Below are positions 9,595-17,186 of a stretch of 43,248 nt of DNA, piece after piece; within the stretch, counting starts at the first letter, position 1, and each line of letters opens with the position of its first letter. The notes below the pieces were generated by a model. That model saw nothing but the letters and a program-made list of their open reading frames with translations, did not search any database and was not told where the DNA came from. Source of the stretch: Sedimentisphaerales bacterium (GTDB taxonomy: Bacteria; Planctomycetota; Phycisphaerae; Sedimentisphaerales; SM23-30). Location: positions 1-43,248 of the forward strand of contig JAFGSR010000135.1 of assembly GCA_016934515.1 (NCBI GenBank), given 5' to 3'. The position numbers and the translations under genes are program-made.

Positions 9595-10995
9595 TTAAGC
9601 TGTAAACATTAGTCGGCCTTCTTTTTCTGCCTCTTCATAATACTTGGGCATATGTTTCTTAACCAGCTTGGCTAACTCTTCATCAGAAATTGCCGTGGTG
9701 CGCTCTTCGACGTCATACTGTTCAGCAACGTATTTCATAACCTTGATCATCTTGGTCTTTTTGACTCGTTCTTTATTTTTCAGGCCCAGGTAATTATTTA
9801 CCCACAGATACACTCCGTCGGTACCGGATTTATCCGTCAGCACTACCTGCGGCGGACGTTTCAATAATTTCGTCGAATCAAAAATATTGTAAATACGTTC
9901 ATCAGCCGATAAGCCGCCGGCGTGTATGCCTGCTCGCGTCTTAACAAAATCGTCACCCATAAACGGCGCTCTCGCCGGTATCGGAGTCCCAATCGAACGA
10001 TAATATTTACCTATCTCCGTAATAGCTTCGGTATTAATACCGCACATATCGCGCTTGATACCAATATACTCCATTAAAGCACCTTCGATCGGTGGATTTC
10101 CCGTCCGCTCGCCGATACCCAGCAGCGTACCATTTAACGCGTCACAGCCGTATTGCCAGGCACAAATACCGTTAACCATCACCTTATGAAAATCATTATG
10201 CCCGTGCCATTCCAAACAATCAGAAGGTACTCCCCCATCGTTGAGCATCGCCAATACCAACTTCGGAACACTCCGCGGTAAAATCGTACCGGGATAAGGC
10301 ACACCGAAACCCATCGTGTCGCACAGCCTGATCTTAACCTTGAGCGAATCATCAACCTGCTCAGAAACCTTCATCAGTTCCTGAACATACGGAATCACAA
10401 AACCGTAAATGTCTGCCCGTGTCACATCTTCCAGGTGGCACCGGGGTCGAACACCTTTGGAAATCGCCTCCTTAGCTAGCCCCACATATTTATCCAATGC
10501 CTGGCGACGATCCATCTTAAGCTTCATAAAAACGTGATAGTCACTGCAGGAGGTTAACATTCCTGTCTCTCTTAATCCTACGCTGGCTGCCAGGTGTACA
10601 TCCTCAGGCTCAGCACGTACCCAGCCGGTTATCTCAGGAAATTTATGCCCGAGTTCCAGACACTTCTCGACTGCTTCGCGATCTTTTTTGCTATAGAGGA
10701 AAAATTCCGTCTGACGAATCACACCGTTGGGACCGCCCACCTTGGAGATCAAATCAAATAAATCCACCGTCTGCTGCACCGTGTAGGGCGGGCGGGCCTG
10801 TTGGCCGTCGCGAAACGTTGTATCGGTAATATGGATATCACGCTTTTGCATATCTGCCGGATTAATGGTATATGTCTTACCGTTCAACTGCTCCGTCACC
10901 GAACCGTCAAACACAATATGCGGCGGCATTTCATGCGGGAATATATCCTCAAGTAAATTAGGTTCCTTAATTTCAGTAATTTCCATCTTCTTCAT
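9595..10995 (-). CDS. Probable Re-type citrate synthase (isopropylmalate/homocitrate synthase family)
   Basis: A 466-residue DRE-TIM metallolyase. The catalytic barrel opens with HITDTTFRDGQQARPPYT (the DxTxRDG motif that binds metal and activates the acyl acceptor). Metal ligands sit in LEWHGHNDFHK, and GTLLGIGERTGNPPIE is the conserved glycine-rich strand. The whole pattern, including GGPNGVIRQTEFFLYSKKDRE and PRCHLEDVTRADIYGFV, matches the Re-citrate synthase clade of anaerobes as I remember it, more than LeuA or NifV. That enzyme makes citrate from acetyl-CoA and oxaloacetate and is often mis-annotated as 2-isopropylmalate synthase. No LeuA-type C-terminal regulatory domain is present. 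The ATG with AAAGG upstream is preferred to the GTG two codons earlier. It is transcribed alone, behind a long leader. Confidence 0.75.
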   Translation of the reverse strand: MKKMEITEIKEPNLLEDIFPHEMPPHIVFDGSVTEQLNGKTYTINPADMQKRDIHITDTTFRDGQQARPPYTVQQTVDLFDLISKVGGPNGVIRQTEFFLYSKKDREAVEKCLELGHKFPEITGWVRAEPEDVHLAASVGLRETGMLTSCSDYHVFMKLKMDRRQALDKYVGLAKEAISKGVRPRCHLEDVTRADIYGFVIPYVQELMKVSEQVDDSLKVKIRLCDTMGFGVPYPGTILPRSVPKLVLAMLNDGGVPSDCLEWHGHNDFHKVMVNGICAWQYGCDALNGTLLGIGERTGNPPIEGALMEYIGIKRDMCGINTEAITEIGKYYRSIGTPIPARAPFMGDDFVKTRAGIHAGGLSADERIYNIFDSTKLLKRPPQVVLTDKSGTDGVYLWVNNYLGLKNKERVKKTKMIKVMKYVAEQYDVEERTTAISDEELAKLVKKHMPKYYEEAEKEGRLMFTA

Positions 10996-11259
10996 AATCA
11001 CCTTTCTAATTCAATCGTATAAGTATTTGTATTTCAATGTCTCCGAAAACCACAGCGACCAACGGGATCGCCAACTTGCCCACCGAGCACGCGTCGAATC
11101 CGGTCCAGCGAAAGCTGGTAATTCATTCCTAAAACTTTATCCCGATTAATCAATCAAAACTTCACTGGAATATCAACTCCGCTGCCCCGCCTCAACCTTA
11201 CATACTCTTGGCACTTAACGAACTGTGGCTCATCACTAATCAATCAGCCCGTAACGAGA
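10996..11259 (-). promoter_or_regulatory. Long 5' leader of the citrate synthase-like gene, with a 30-codon upstream ORF
   Basis: From the predicted transcription start the leader is about 265 bases. It contains a GC-rich block unlike its AT-rich surroundings, a small perfect hairpin (CCAGC-TTTC-GCTGG, 11105-11118 on the minus strand) and a 30-codon ORF at 11034-11126. That ORF starts ATG with AGGA directly in front and ends 38 bases before the main start. Its peptide is Arg-rich (LDRIRRVLGG, RCGFRRH). No T-box, TPP, SAM or glycine riboswitch signature is recognisable. It could be an attenuator or leader peptide, or chance. Confidence 0.3.
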
Positions 11260-11265
11260 CCCTTT

Positions 11266-11295
11266 AGTATAGTGCATCTGTAGTCTTTCTGTCAA
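11266..11295 (-). promoter_or_regulatory. Sigma-70 promoter for the citrate synthase-like gene
   Basis: On the minus strand a perfect -35 box TTGACA (11290-11295) is followed after 18 bases by TATACT (11266-11271), close to the -10 consensus. Transcription would start near 11259. This is the only strong promoter in the long gap upstream of the gene. Confidence 0.6.
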
Positions 11296-11299
11296 TATT

Positions 11300-11903
11300 A
11301 AACAATCACATTACAACTGAATAAACTTACGATAAAACCAAAACATCGACACAAATACTTTTTTAACAAACAGTTATATTAATTCTGTTTTGTCGCCGCT
11401 TCTACCAATACCATTGCTGATTCATTTATTCGGCGCTCAACAAAATATTAAGGATTATAAGACAGTAACATGCGAAACATTGTTCCCAGTCCTCTCTACT
11501 TTTGTACATCTTGAACCCTGACAGAAAGGCATGTTCATTGGCGCTACCCGCCCTCGTTTCACATCTTCGTAATACTGCAAAGATGCTATCTTCTCATATT
11601 CTCCCATTTATATTACCGTCATTTTGTCGACACGCGAGGGTATGCCGGCACAAATCACTATTCAACATTTATTTCAGCAGAGTGAAGAAATGTCTGCCAT
11701 TATATAAAGTGAAATTGGTTGATTATGGGATACTATGGCTTGTAAGGGCTGAAACACCGGTTTTCTTTGAACAAAATATAAGAGTATTTAGCATTTTTAT
11801 GGCACCTGGTCGATAATGAATAATAAGTTTGTTGTTAAGCTGATTATAGTAAATACCAAAATTGAGATCTGAACGGATGCTTTTTCGAAAAGGAAACAAA
11901 ATT
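11300..11903. other. Intergenic region without a recognisable gene
   Basis: AT-rich sequence between divergent genes. Open frames here (for example about 104 codons on the plus strand near 11502-11816) have no Shine-Dalgarno sequence, odd composition and no family resemblance, so I do not call them. No clear promoter for the downstream plus-strand gene was found. Confidence 0.4.
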
Positions 11904-12569
11904 GTGAAAGTTAGAGGATTTTTGCTCTTTCTTCTTTTTTGCTGCTTGGTAATCGTGGGTATAGGAGCTTCAAGGTTATTTTTTACTGACAAAACTATCT
12001 TTGAACTGTTACACGAAAACGATACCCTCAAAAAATCAATCACCAATCTGACTTGGGAAACCCAAATCGGTTATGCCAAAGTGCTCTCCCAACAGGAAAA
12101 AGAGGGTAAACTTATTACCCGTCTCTTGTTTGTAGAGACCGACAGGATTGACCCTCTCAAGCGGGTCCTGGAAAAAGAGTATGAAATCGAAGGGGACGTG
12201 GTGCATTTTGATGCCTTGATTGTTACCTTCGGAGACCAATTGGTAATGAACGGTAATGAAAGATCCGTATATCTATGGAGAAGAGTCTATGGAGAAAAAA
12301 TGAGACCAGAGCAAGGCTATAACATTGAAACCCCTGGGGCCGAACCAAAACGGTATGCCGATATTTGTGCCAAACTTTCCCTCAAAGACAAGAATATTTT
12401 CTGGGAAGAGATTTGGAATTTGTCCAATGATACAGATCGCCTTAAGGAAGCAGGAATCAAAGCAATCTATGGCAATGTAGTCTATCGCAAACTCAGACCC
12501 GGCCTGATTTATGTATTCAAAATCAGTAATACTGGTACATTATACCCCGAAGTAGTACTTGACCTGTAG
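11904..12569 (+). CDS. Unknown membrane-anchored protein
   Basis: A 221-residue protein I do not recognise. It has one N-terminal transmembrane anchor (MKVRGFLLFLLFCCLVIVGI) followed by a short predicted coiled coil (about 45-80: LLHENDTLKKSITNLTWE...LSQQEKEGKL). A soluble domain with charged strands comes next (IEGDVVHFDALIVTFGD, ERSVYLWRRVYGEKM), so most of it should lie outside the cytoplasmic membrane. The GTG start was chosen because AAGGA lies nine bases upstream. An ATG nine codons earlier at 11877 is the alternative and lacks a ribosome site. It stands alone and no operon partner is evident. The composition looks like a genuine gene. Confidence 0.65.
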   Translation: MKVRGFLLFLLFCCLVIVGIGASRLFFTDKTIFELLHENDTLKKSITNLTWETQIGYAKVLSQQEKEGKLITRLLFVETDRIDPLKRVLEKEYEIEGDVVHFDALIVTFGDQLVMNGNERSVYLWRRVYGEKMRPEQGYNIETPGAEPKRYADICAKLSLKDKNIFWEEIWNLSNDTDRLKEAGIKAIYGNVVYRKLRPGLIYVFKISNTGTLYPEVVLDL

Positions 12570-12590
12570 TTGTGATTTTTGCCTGTTTAA

Positions 12591-12830
12591 GAATCCCCGG
12601 AATCTGGCCTACCAAAAAGTGGTTACATATATACCGAAAACACAATCTTCATCGAATCAAGGGAACCTTCTCAAAAGCAATTAGAAATATTCAGACGGGA
12701 AAATATAAATTCTGGTTATTGACGTACTCACTCAATAAGAAACTATCCCGGTACACCCCACTATGCCGTCAATATCGGCAATGCTTTTGCTATCAAAGTC
12801 ATGGATTTGTTCGCGGAGAATATGGAATAA
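12591..12830 (+). pseudogene. Possible gene remnant with an internal TGA
   Basis: An 80-codon frame that reads like natural protein on both sides of one TGA (12720-12722): first TENTIFIESREPSQKQLEIF, then GTPHYAVNIGNAFAIKVMDL ending in a TAA. It has no start codon and no recognisable family. I read it as an eroded gene tail; it may be chance. The overlapping 97-codon ATG frame has worse composition and was not called. Confidence 0.25.
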
Positions 12831-12836
12831 TATATA

Positions 12837-14075
12837 TTAAGCAGGATGCACAAACTGTTTTATAACCATGATAACGTCTTCTTTGTTTAATGGCTTGCAT
12901 AGGTAATTATTCGCTCCATCTTTAACAGCTTGCTGTCCGTTAGAGAAATTGTCACATAATGCAATTACAGGAATATTGTCAAAAATTTCTCTTAAAATTG
13001 CAAACTCATCAGATTGCCCGGGAAGATAATCCGCAAACACTGCATCGAATGAATCATCCTGAAAGGCAAAGTTTTTGGCTTCGTTGAGGTTGTTGGCTAC
13101 ACAGACATTGAATCCGTTTTCCTCAAGATGGAAGGAGATAAAGTTTATTCTGCTTCTTTGCACACTAAAAATGAGCACCTGGCCATGCAATGAATCAGTG
13201 TTAATGTTTTGCATGGCATGACCTAAAAGGGCTCGTTCGATCGAACGGAAAACAAAATCTTCATAATTGTTTACACTTAAGCACTCATCTACGCCGGCCT
13301 GCAGAAGTGGCGTGCGCGCTTCCTCCTTATCTATAATTGCTAAAGTCGCAAGGGAAGAGGGATTTGAATTTAAAAATAACGTAAATTCACGGCTGATATA
13401 CTCCTGCTCCTTCAGATTGAAAATCACTAACTGTGGTTGTTTTCTTTGGATTGCCTGCCTTGCTTGGGGAAGATTATCTACGAAGGTTACGTTATATCGC
13501 TGCTTTCCCACATATGAACTGAATAACTTTATCATAGTATTTTTTTGTTCACCAACAACTAAAATAGTCGTTGGTCCTCGATTCATCATCTTGTTGCGTA
13601 GCTTGACGACAGATTCTTCCTGTAGTTGCAGACGTCGTACTTCCTTTCGGCTGATAGATTGGCAACCAAGTTCAAGCCAGGAGCCTTCATTTGTATCTTT
13701 TCTTCGAATACGAACAATTTCAAGTTGGCTTTGTTTGATTTTATTGCCTTTTGCACTAAATGTAACCTCGATAACGCGGGATGGCACAAAATTCGTGTCC
13801 ACCCACAAACACATGCCACTGCGAGAGATGTCTTTTATGGTTACACTGTAATCTTTTCGCTCCCCAGGCCTGACATCGGTGAGGCGTGTCAAGGTACCAA
13901 GAAAATCAACTTCAAAACGATCTTCTTGACGTTCTTGCCTCCCAAGTTCTTCACTTGATTTCGAAACCTTCCCGTCCAGTGTATGGAGTTGATCCGAAAC
14001 ACGATTATAGATCTTACGGACTTGATCTTTATTGCATTTTGGTAGTAGTTCTATTATAAACTCTGCAATTTCCAT
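12837..14075 (-). CDS. PilZ domain protein with two receiver-like domains
   Basis: A 412-residue cytosolic protein. The N-terminal 45 residues are helical. A PilZ domain follows at about 46-165 with the cyclic-di-GMP binding signature complete: RQEDR near residue 49-53 and DISRSG near 82-87. Two receiver-like domains come next. The first (about 170-290) has NLKE where the phospho-acceptor Asp should be, so it is probably not phosphorylated. The second (about 297-412) keeps a candidate acceptor in ADYLPG and the Lys in CKPLN but lacks the usual acidic pair near its start. It therefore senses cyclic-di-GMP and passes on the signal by protein contact. The ATG was preferred to a TTG two codons earlier; neither has a clear ribosome site. 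Partners are unknown. A GGDEF cyclase and an HD-GYP protein lie in the same window. Confidence 0.8.
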   Translation of the reverse strand: MEIAEFIIELLPKCNKDQVRKIYNRVSDQLHTLDGKVSKSSEELGRQERQEDRFEVDFLGTLTRLTDVRPGERKDYSVTIKDISRSGMCLWVDTNFVPSRVIEVTFSAKGNKIKQSQLEIVRIRRKDTNEGSWLELGCQSISRKEVRRLQLQEESVVKLRNKMMNRGPTTILVVGEQKNTMIKLFSSYVGKQRYNVTFVDNLPQARQAIQRKQPQLVIFNLKEQEYISREFTLFLNSNPSSLATLAIIDKEEARTPLLQAGVDECLSVNNYEDFVFRSIERALLGHAMQNINTDSLHGQVLIFSVQRSRINFISFHLEENGFNVCVANNLNEAKNFAFQDDSFDAVFADYLPGQSDEFAILREIFDNIPVIALCDNFSNGQQAVKDGANNYLCKPLNKEDVIMVIKQFVHPA

Positions 14076-14433
14076 TTTCAACTTTGACCCACCACTTATT
14101 TGGGTATTTCCGTATGTTATGCTTATCGGTTATTCTTACTTGAAAATACATAACGATCAAATTGTAATGTATTTATTAAAAATTCTTATCCAAGAGCCTC
14201 AGAATCAGTTATCTTGTTATGTCATAAGGAGTTACATGCCGATATATTTGTTAATTGTCTCTGATTTTATTTACTGAAATATTACGTAAAGTTGTACTTA
14301 TAGGACTGTTAGCACCTGTACCCGATTCTCGGTCCAATCTTTATGCAAATTATTGTTGTTACGGCCTAAAAAATGAATATGAGTCTTTAAATTAGAAATG
14401 TTTTAACCGTTCACTAATAAATTCAACAAAAAG

Positions 14434-14490
14434 ACTGTAAACCATTTATTAAAAGAGATTTACAGTAAGTGCGTTTTCGCACTTTTTCTT
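14434..14490 (+). terminator. Two stacked hairpins ending in an intrinsic terminator
   Basis: A first stem (ACTGTAAA at 14434-14441 with TTTACAGT at 14459-14466) is followed immediately by a perfect seven-pair hairpin (AAGTGCG-TTTT-CGCACTT) and then TTTCTT. The T run makes it a plus-strand terminator. No plus-strand gene ends upstream, so it may close a small RNA. Confidence 0.5.
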
Positions 14491-14516
14491 AAGCTGGTTT
14501 ATTAGGTTACGGTTCG

Positions 14517-14612
14517 GCAGGGCCTTTTCTGGCTGTTTGGGTGATAATTTTAAGTGAGATCGGTAAGATTTGCGAAAGTGCTTTTTATTAAAAACCGTCC
14601 TAAAGGCCCTGC
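14517..14612. repeat. Separated inverted repeat
   Basis: GCAGGGCCTTT at 14517-14527 is exactly mirrored by AAAGGCCCTGC at 14602-14612, with 74 bases between. It lies just past the 3' end of the DUF4405 gene. It may fold in the 3' untranslated RNA or mark old element ends. No transposase is nearby. Confidence 0.4.
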
Positions 14613-14701
14613 TGGTGGGCAATTGATGTAACTCAAAACTGCGAAAGTTGATAGTAAGACGAAATAAAAATAACGCATAAAAAACAAGAAATTGAAGAAT
14701 A

Positions 14702-15160
14702 TTATAGTTCGTGTAAGGTCTTGAGGGTAGATGGGTTTCGGTAGGGTTGAGAGGATTGTTGGTTTCGGTTTTGGCCTCGACCGGGGGGTAAGTTGTCGGT
14801 TTGGATTTGGGATTTGGTCCAGATTAATGAGAGGATGGACAAGGCGGTAAGGGCGATTATGAAGGTCAGGGCGATGATGGTTCCGCGGCGGCGGTTGGGG
14901 GAGAAGAGGTTGGCGGTGGTGTTGCAGAGCCAGGCCCAGTGCAGCCCGATGTGGATGAGGATCAGAATTATAAAAGCCAGTGCAAGGTAGAAATGAATAT
15001 CGCCAAAGTCGTGTCGGTTCAGGTTCCAGAGAGTCCAGGAGCGTCCGCGGCCTTGGCCTGGTGGGAGGATGAAGCGCATGAGCAGGCCAGTCCAGACTTC
15101 GGCGGTAAAGACCAGCAGGATTAAGAGGTCGATCCAGAAGTTCCAGGTATTTTTTCTCAT
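14702..15160 (-). CDS. DUF4405 domain membrane protein (cytochrome b561-like)
   Basis: A 152-residue membrane protein with three or four helices. It matches the DUF4405 pattern: NFWIDLLILLVFTAEVWTGL in helix one, LNRHDFGDIHFYLALAF with two His, and IHIGLHWAWL with two more His on the next helix. The His pairs resemble haem ligands of small b-type cytochromes, so electron transfer in the membrane is likely but unproven. AGGAGG lies seven bases before the ATG, giving a firm start. The C-terminal 35 residues are polar and rich in Asn, Gln and Arg. It appears to be transcribed alone. Confidence 0.85.
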   Translation of the reverse strand: MRKNTWNFWIDLLILLVFTAEVWTGLLMRFILPPGQGRGRSWTLWNLNRHDFGDIHFYLALAFIILILIHIGLHWAWLCNTTANLFSPNRRRGTIIALTFIIALTALSILSLIWTKSQIQTDNLPPGRGQNRNQQSSQPYRNPSTLKTLHEL

Positions 15161-15593
15161 CGCTAAACCTCCTGGTCAATTCCGAAGCACTAAATCCGAC
15201 ACGGAGCGCAGCGGAGAGCCCGGCACGGAAATCCTAAACAAATACTAAATTCAAATGCTCGAATTACCCAAACTGCTCGTCCAGTAAATCCGCATGGGCC
15301 CGCCATAGGCGGATTAAGAAACACAGCCTACTCTATAGATTAACGTAAAGCTGGGGGTGATTATTGCAGGAAAACGCGGTGATTGCCAAAAAATATTAAG
15401 TTAAGGAATCTGCTTTTGGTGGAAGTTGTTTATTTTATGAACGGTTCCATTTTTTTATACGACAAAACCGGCAATATAAGTTATACCCCATGGGTATCAT
15501 AGTGCCTGGCAGTCCACTAGCGTGGGGCAGGTTCAAAGGGCGATCAGGTTTGTAGTTACAAAGTGAGGTTTTGACAGGAAAGCGACGGATATA
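15161..15593. other. Divergent intergenic region
   Basis: No gene is visible. A GC-rich patch at about 15196-15230 stands out from the rest. A small inverted repeat (ATACCC-CAT-GGGTAT) occurs near 15483-15497. No promoter of good quality could be assigned for either flanking gene. Confidence 0.4.
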
Positions 15594-16187
15594 ATGGACG
15601 AGTTGATTGATAAAACCGTGCTGTTTACGTGGGTAATTCTGCCTTTTTTGATATTTATCGCCCGGATCGCTGATGTCAGTTTGGATACGGTGCGGATAAT
15701 TCTGGTGGCCCGGGGTTATAAGTACATTGCTCCTTTGGTGGGTTTTTTTGAGGTGCTGATCTGGTTAGGCGCCATTACCCAAATCATGAACAATCTCAAG
15801 AATCCGCTGTGCTACATTGCCTATGCGGGCGGTTTTGCCATGGGCAACTATATTGGGATGTGCATAGCTAACAAGTTGTCTTTGGGAGTGGTGCTGGTGC
15901 GGATTGTAACCGGGAAAGAAGCGACGACCTTGATCGATTCTTTGAAAGCAGCGGAGTATGGAGTGACCACACTGGAAGCACAGGGCATTCAGAGCAAGGT
16001 TAACCTGATATTTACGGTGGTACCGCGTCGGGAAGTGGACCGGATAGTAAAGTTAATCAATGTATTCAATCCCAACGCGTTCTTTTCTATTGAAGAGATA
16101 CATTTTGTCAATGCCGGTGTTTATCCGCAGCCGAAGAGCTGGAAGGATTTTACGTATAAAGATTTTTTCCGGCGTGCGGGTAAATGA
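15594..16187 (+). CDS. UPF0316/DUF2179 membrane protein
   Basis: A 197-residue protein of the DUF5698-DUF2179 (UPF0316, YebE-like) family. Three membrane helices form the N-terminal half (LFTWVILPFLIFIARIADVS; FFEVLIWLGAITQIM; AYAGGFAMGNYIGMCIA). The motif SLDTVRIILVARG sits between the first two helices. The C-terminal half is the cytosolic DUF2179 domain (VVLVRIVTGKEATTLIDSL to VNAGVYPQ), found in proteins that may bind small ligands or nucleotides. Length is normal for the family. The ribosome site (AGGAAAG) is rather far from the ATG. It is a single-gene unit with a terminator about 120 bases downstream. The exact role is unknown. Confidence 0.88.
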   Translation: MDELIDKTVLFTWVILPFLIFIARIADVSLDTVRIILVARGYKYIAPLVGFFEVLIWLGAITQIMNNLKNPLCYIAYAGGFAMGNYIGMCIANKLSLGVVLVRIVTGKEATTLIDSLKAAEYGVTTLEAQGIQSKVNLIFTVVPRREVDRIVKLINVFNPNAFFSIEEIHFVNAGVYPQPKSWKDFTYKDFFRRAGK

Positions 16188-16309
16188 TTTCTTGCCTAAC
16201 TGAATTCTTAAGAAATAACAGAACGCGATAGCTATTAACTCCGTGTCAGCAATAATCGCGTGGGTAATAAACAACAGCAGCATGGGCAACCAGTTACCCA
16301 CCCTGCAAG

Positions 16310-16329
16310 ACTGCGAGTCGCAGTTTTTT
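16310..16329 (+). terminator. Intrinsic terminator after the DUF2179 gene
   Basis: ACTGC-GAGTC-GCAGT forms a short perfect stem (the arms can extend inward to CTGCGA/TCGCAG) followed by a run of six T. It lies in the convergent gap before the LOG family gene and fits the plus-strand gene. Confidence 0.6.
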
Positions 16330-16371
16330 GTTACAACACATGTAGAACTGTGCCAGCAAAACCGCACAACA

Positions 16372-17166
16372 TTACAATTTGCTAAAATGTTTTTCCAGGA
16401 TTTCGATGGCGGCTTCGGGGGTTTCGGCTACGTGCACTAAATTGACATCTTTCGGGGAAATTGTTCCTATGGTTTTTAAGTGTTCGAGGCGATCAAGGAG
16501 GGTTTGCCAAATTTTTTTATCGCCAAGCAAAATGACCGGGCAGGGTTTTTTTTTGCCGGTTTGAATTTTGGCGAGAGTTTCCCAGATTTCCCATTCGGTG
16601 CCTATGCCTCCGGGAGCTGCGACCACGGCGGCGGCGTAATCGACCATGTCGGCTTCGCGTTGGGCGAAACTGGAAGCCAGGTAGCCTGCGGTGCAATAAG
16701 GATTGATGGATTCTTTTCCACTTTTGAAATAAGAACCGATATAAAGGCTCTTTCCGCCGGCCTCGCGGGCACCGCGGTTTGCGGCTGCCATGATTCCCGG
16801 TCCGCCGCCGGTGAGAATCGGGTATTTGTCGCCCATTTTTTTTGTCCATTGATAAGCGAACCGGCGGGTATTGATATAACGCTGTTGATGTTCCTGCGCT
16901 CGGGCGCTGCCGAAAACAGTGATAACTCCATCAGGCGCGAGCTGTTCTATTAACTTTTTTGCGCTGTAAGCATCTTTTGCAACCTGCTGAGGCGAAGGAA
17001 TGTCCCCGTTGGCTACCATTGGCCCGTCAACTTTCCAGGCATCATTCGGCAGATTAATAATTACAGCTTGAGGTGTGCAGCCCAGGACACTTACCAAAAT
17101 AATGCAAAGTGCAATGCTCGTGCAGCCTTGACGGATACTTTTCATCGACTGAAACAAAGTTTTCAT
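16372..17166 (-). CDS. LOG-family (Rossmann) protein with a lipoprotein signal
   Basis: A 264-residue protein whose residues 60-260 form a LOG/TIGR00730 Rossmann domain. It has VFGSARA (84-90), GGGPGIMAAANRG (120-132) and the signature PGGIGTEWE (185-193), which in LOG enzymes binds and cleaves nucleoside 5'-monophosphates to free base and ribose phosphate. The unusual part is the N-terminus: residues 8-30 form a signal sequence ending in VLGC, a lipobox with Cys30. The protein should therefore be exported and lipid-anchored, although LOG proteins are normally cytosolic. An about 30-residue spacer follows the Cys. It starts 20 bases after the upstream YhaM-like gene, so the two probably share an mRNA. 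The Shine-Dalgarno sequence is weak. Substrate in the envelope is unknown. Confidence 0.85.
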   Translation of the reverse strand: MKTLFQSMKSIRQGCTSIALCIILVSVLGCTPQAVIINLPNDAWKVDGPMVANGDIPSPQQVAKDAYSAKKLIEQLAPDGVITVFGSARAQEHQQRYINTRRFAYQWTKKMGDKYPILTGGGPGIMAAANRGAREAGGKSLYIGSYFKSGKESINPYCTAGYLASSFAQREADMVDYAAAVVAAPGGIGTEWEIWETLAKIQTGKKKPCPVILLGDKKIWQTLLDRLEHLKTIGTISPKDVNLVHVAETPEAAIEILEKHFSKL

Positions 17167-17186
17167 TTGTTACTCTGATTATTTGT

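Larger units (their letters stand above)
14076..14701. other. Intergenic region without a protein gene
   Basis: AT-rich sequence between two minus-strand genes. An open frame of 81 codons on the plus strand overlaps the PilZ gene start and is not supported. The region holds two adjacent hairpins and a separated inverted repeat, listed on their own. Confidence 0.4.

Noticed and set aside
11090-11126. tRNA T-arm-like sequence (GTCGAATCC)
   Set aside because: No acceptor stem or anticodon arm can be drawn around it; no tRNA gene was found in the window.
10996-11259. T-box or known riboswitch in the citrate synthase leader
   Set aside because: No conserved T-box, TPP, SAM or glycine-class sequence signature could be found by eye.
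11502-11816. Plus-strand open frame of about 104 codons
   Set aside because: No ribosome site, unnatural composition and no family resemblance.
12572-12865. Plus-strand open frame of 97 codons
   Set aside because: Composition rich in Arg, Lys, Tyr and Trp without pattern; another frame of the same stretch reads more like protein.
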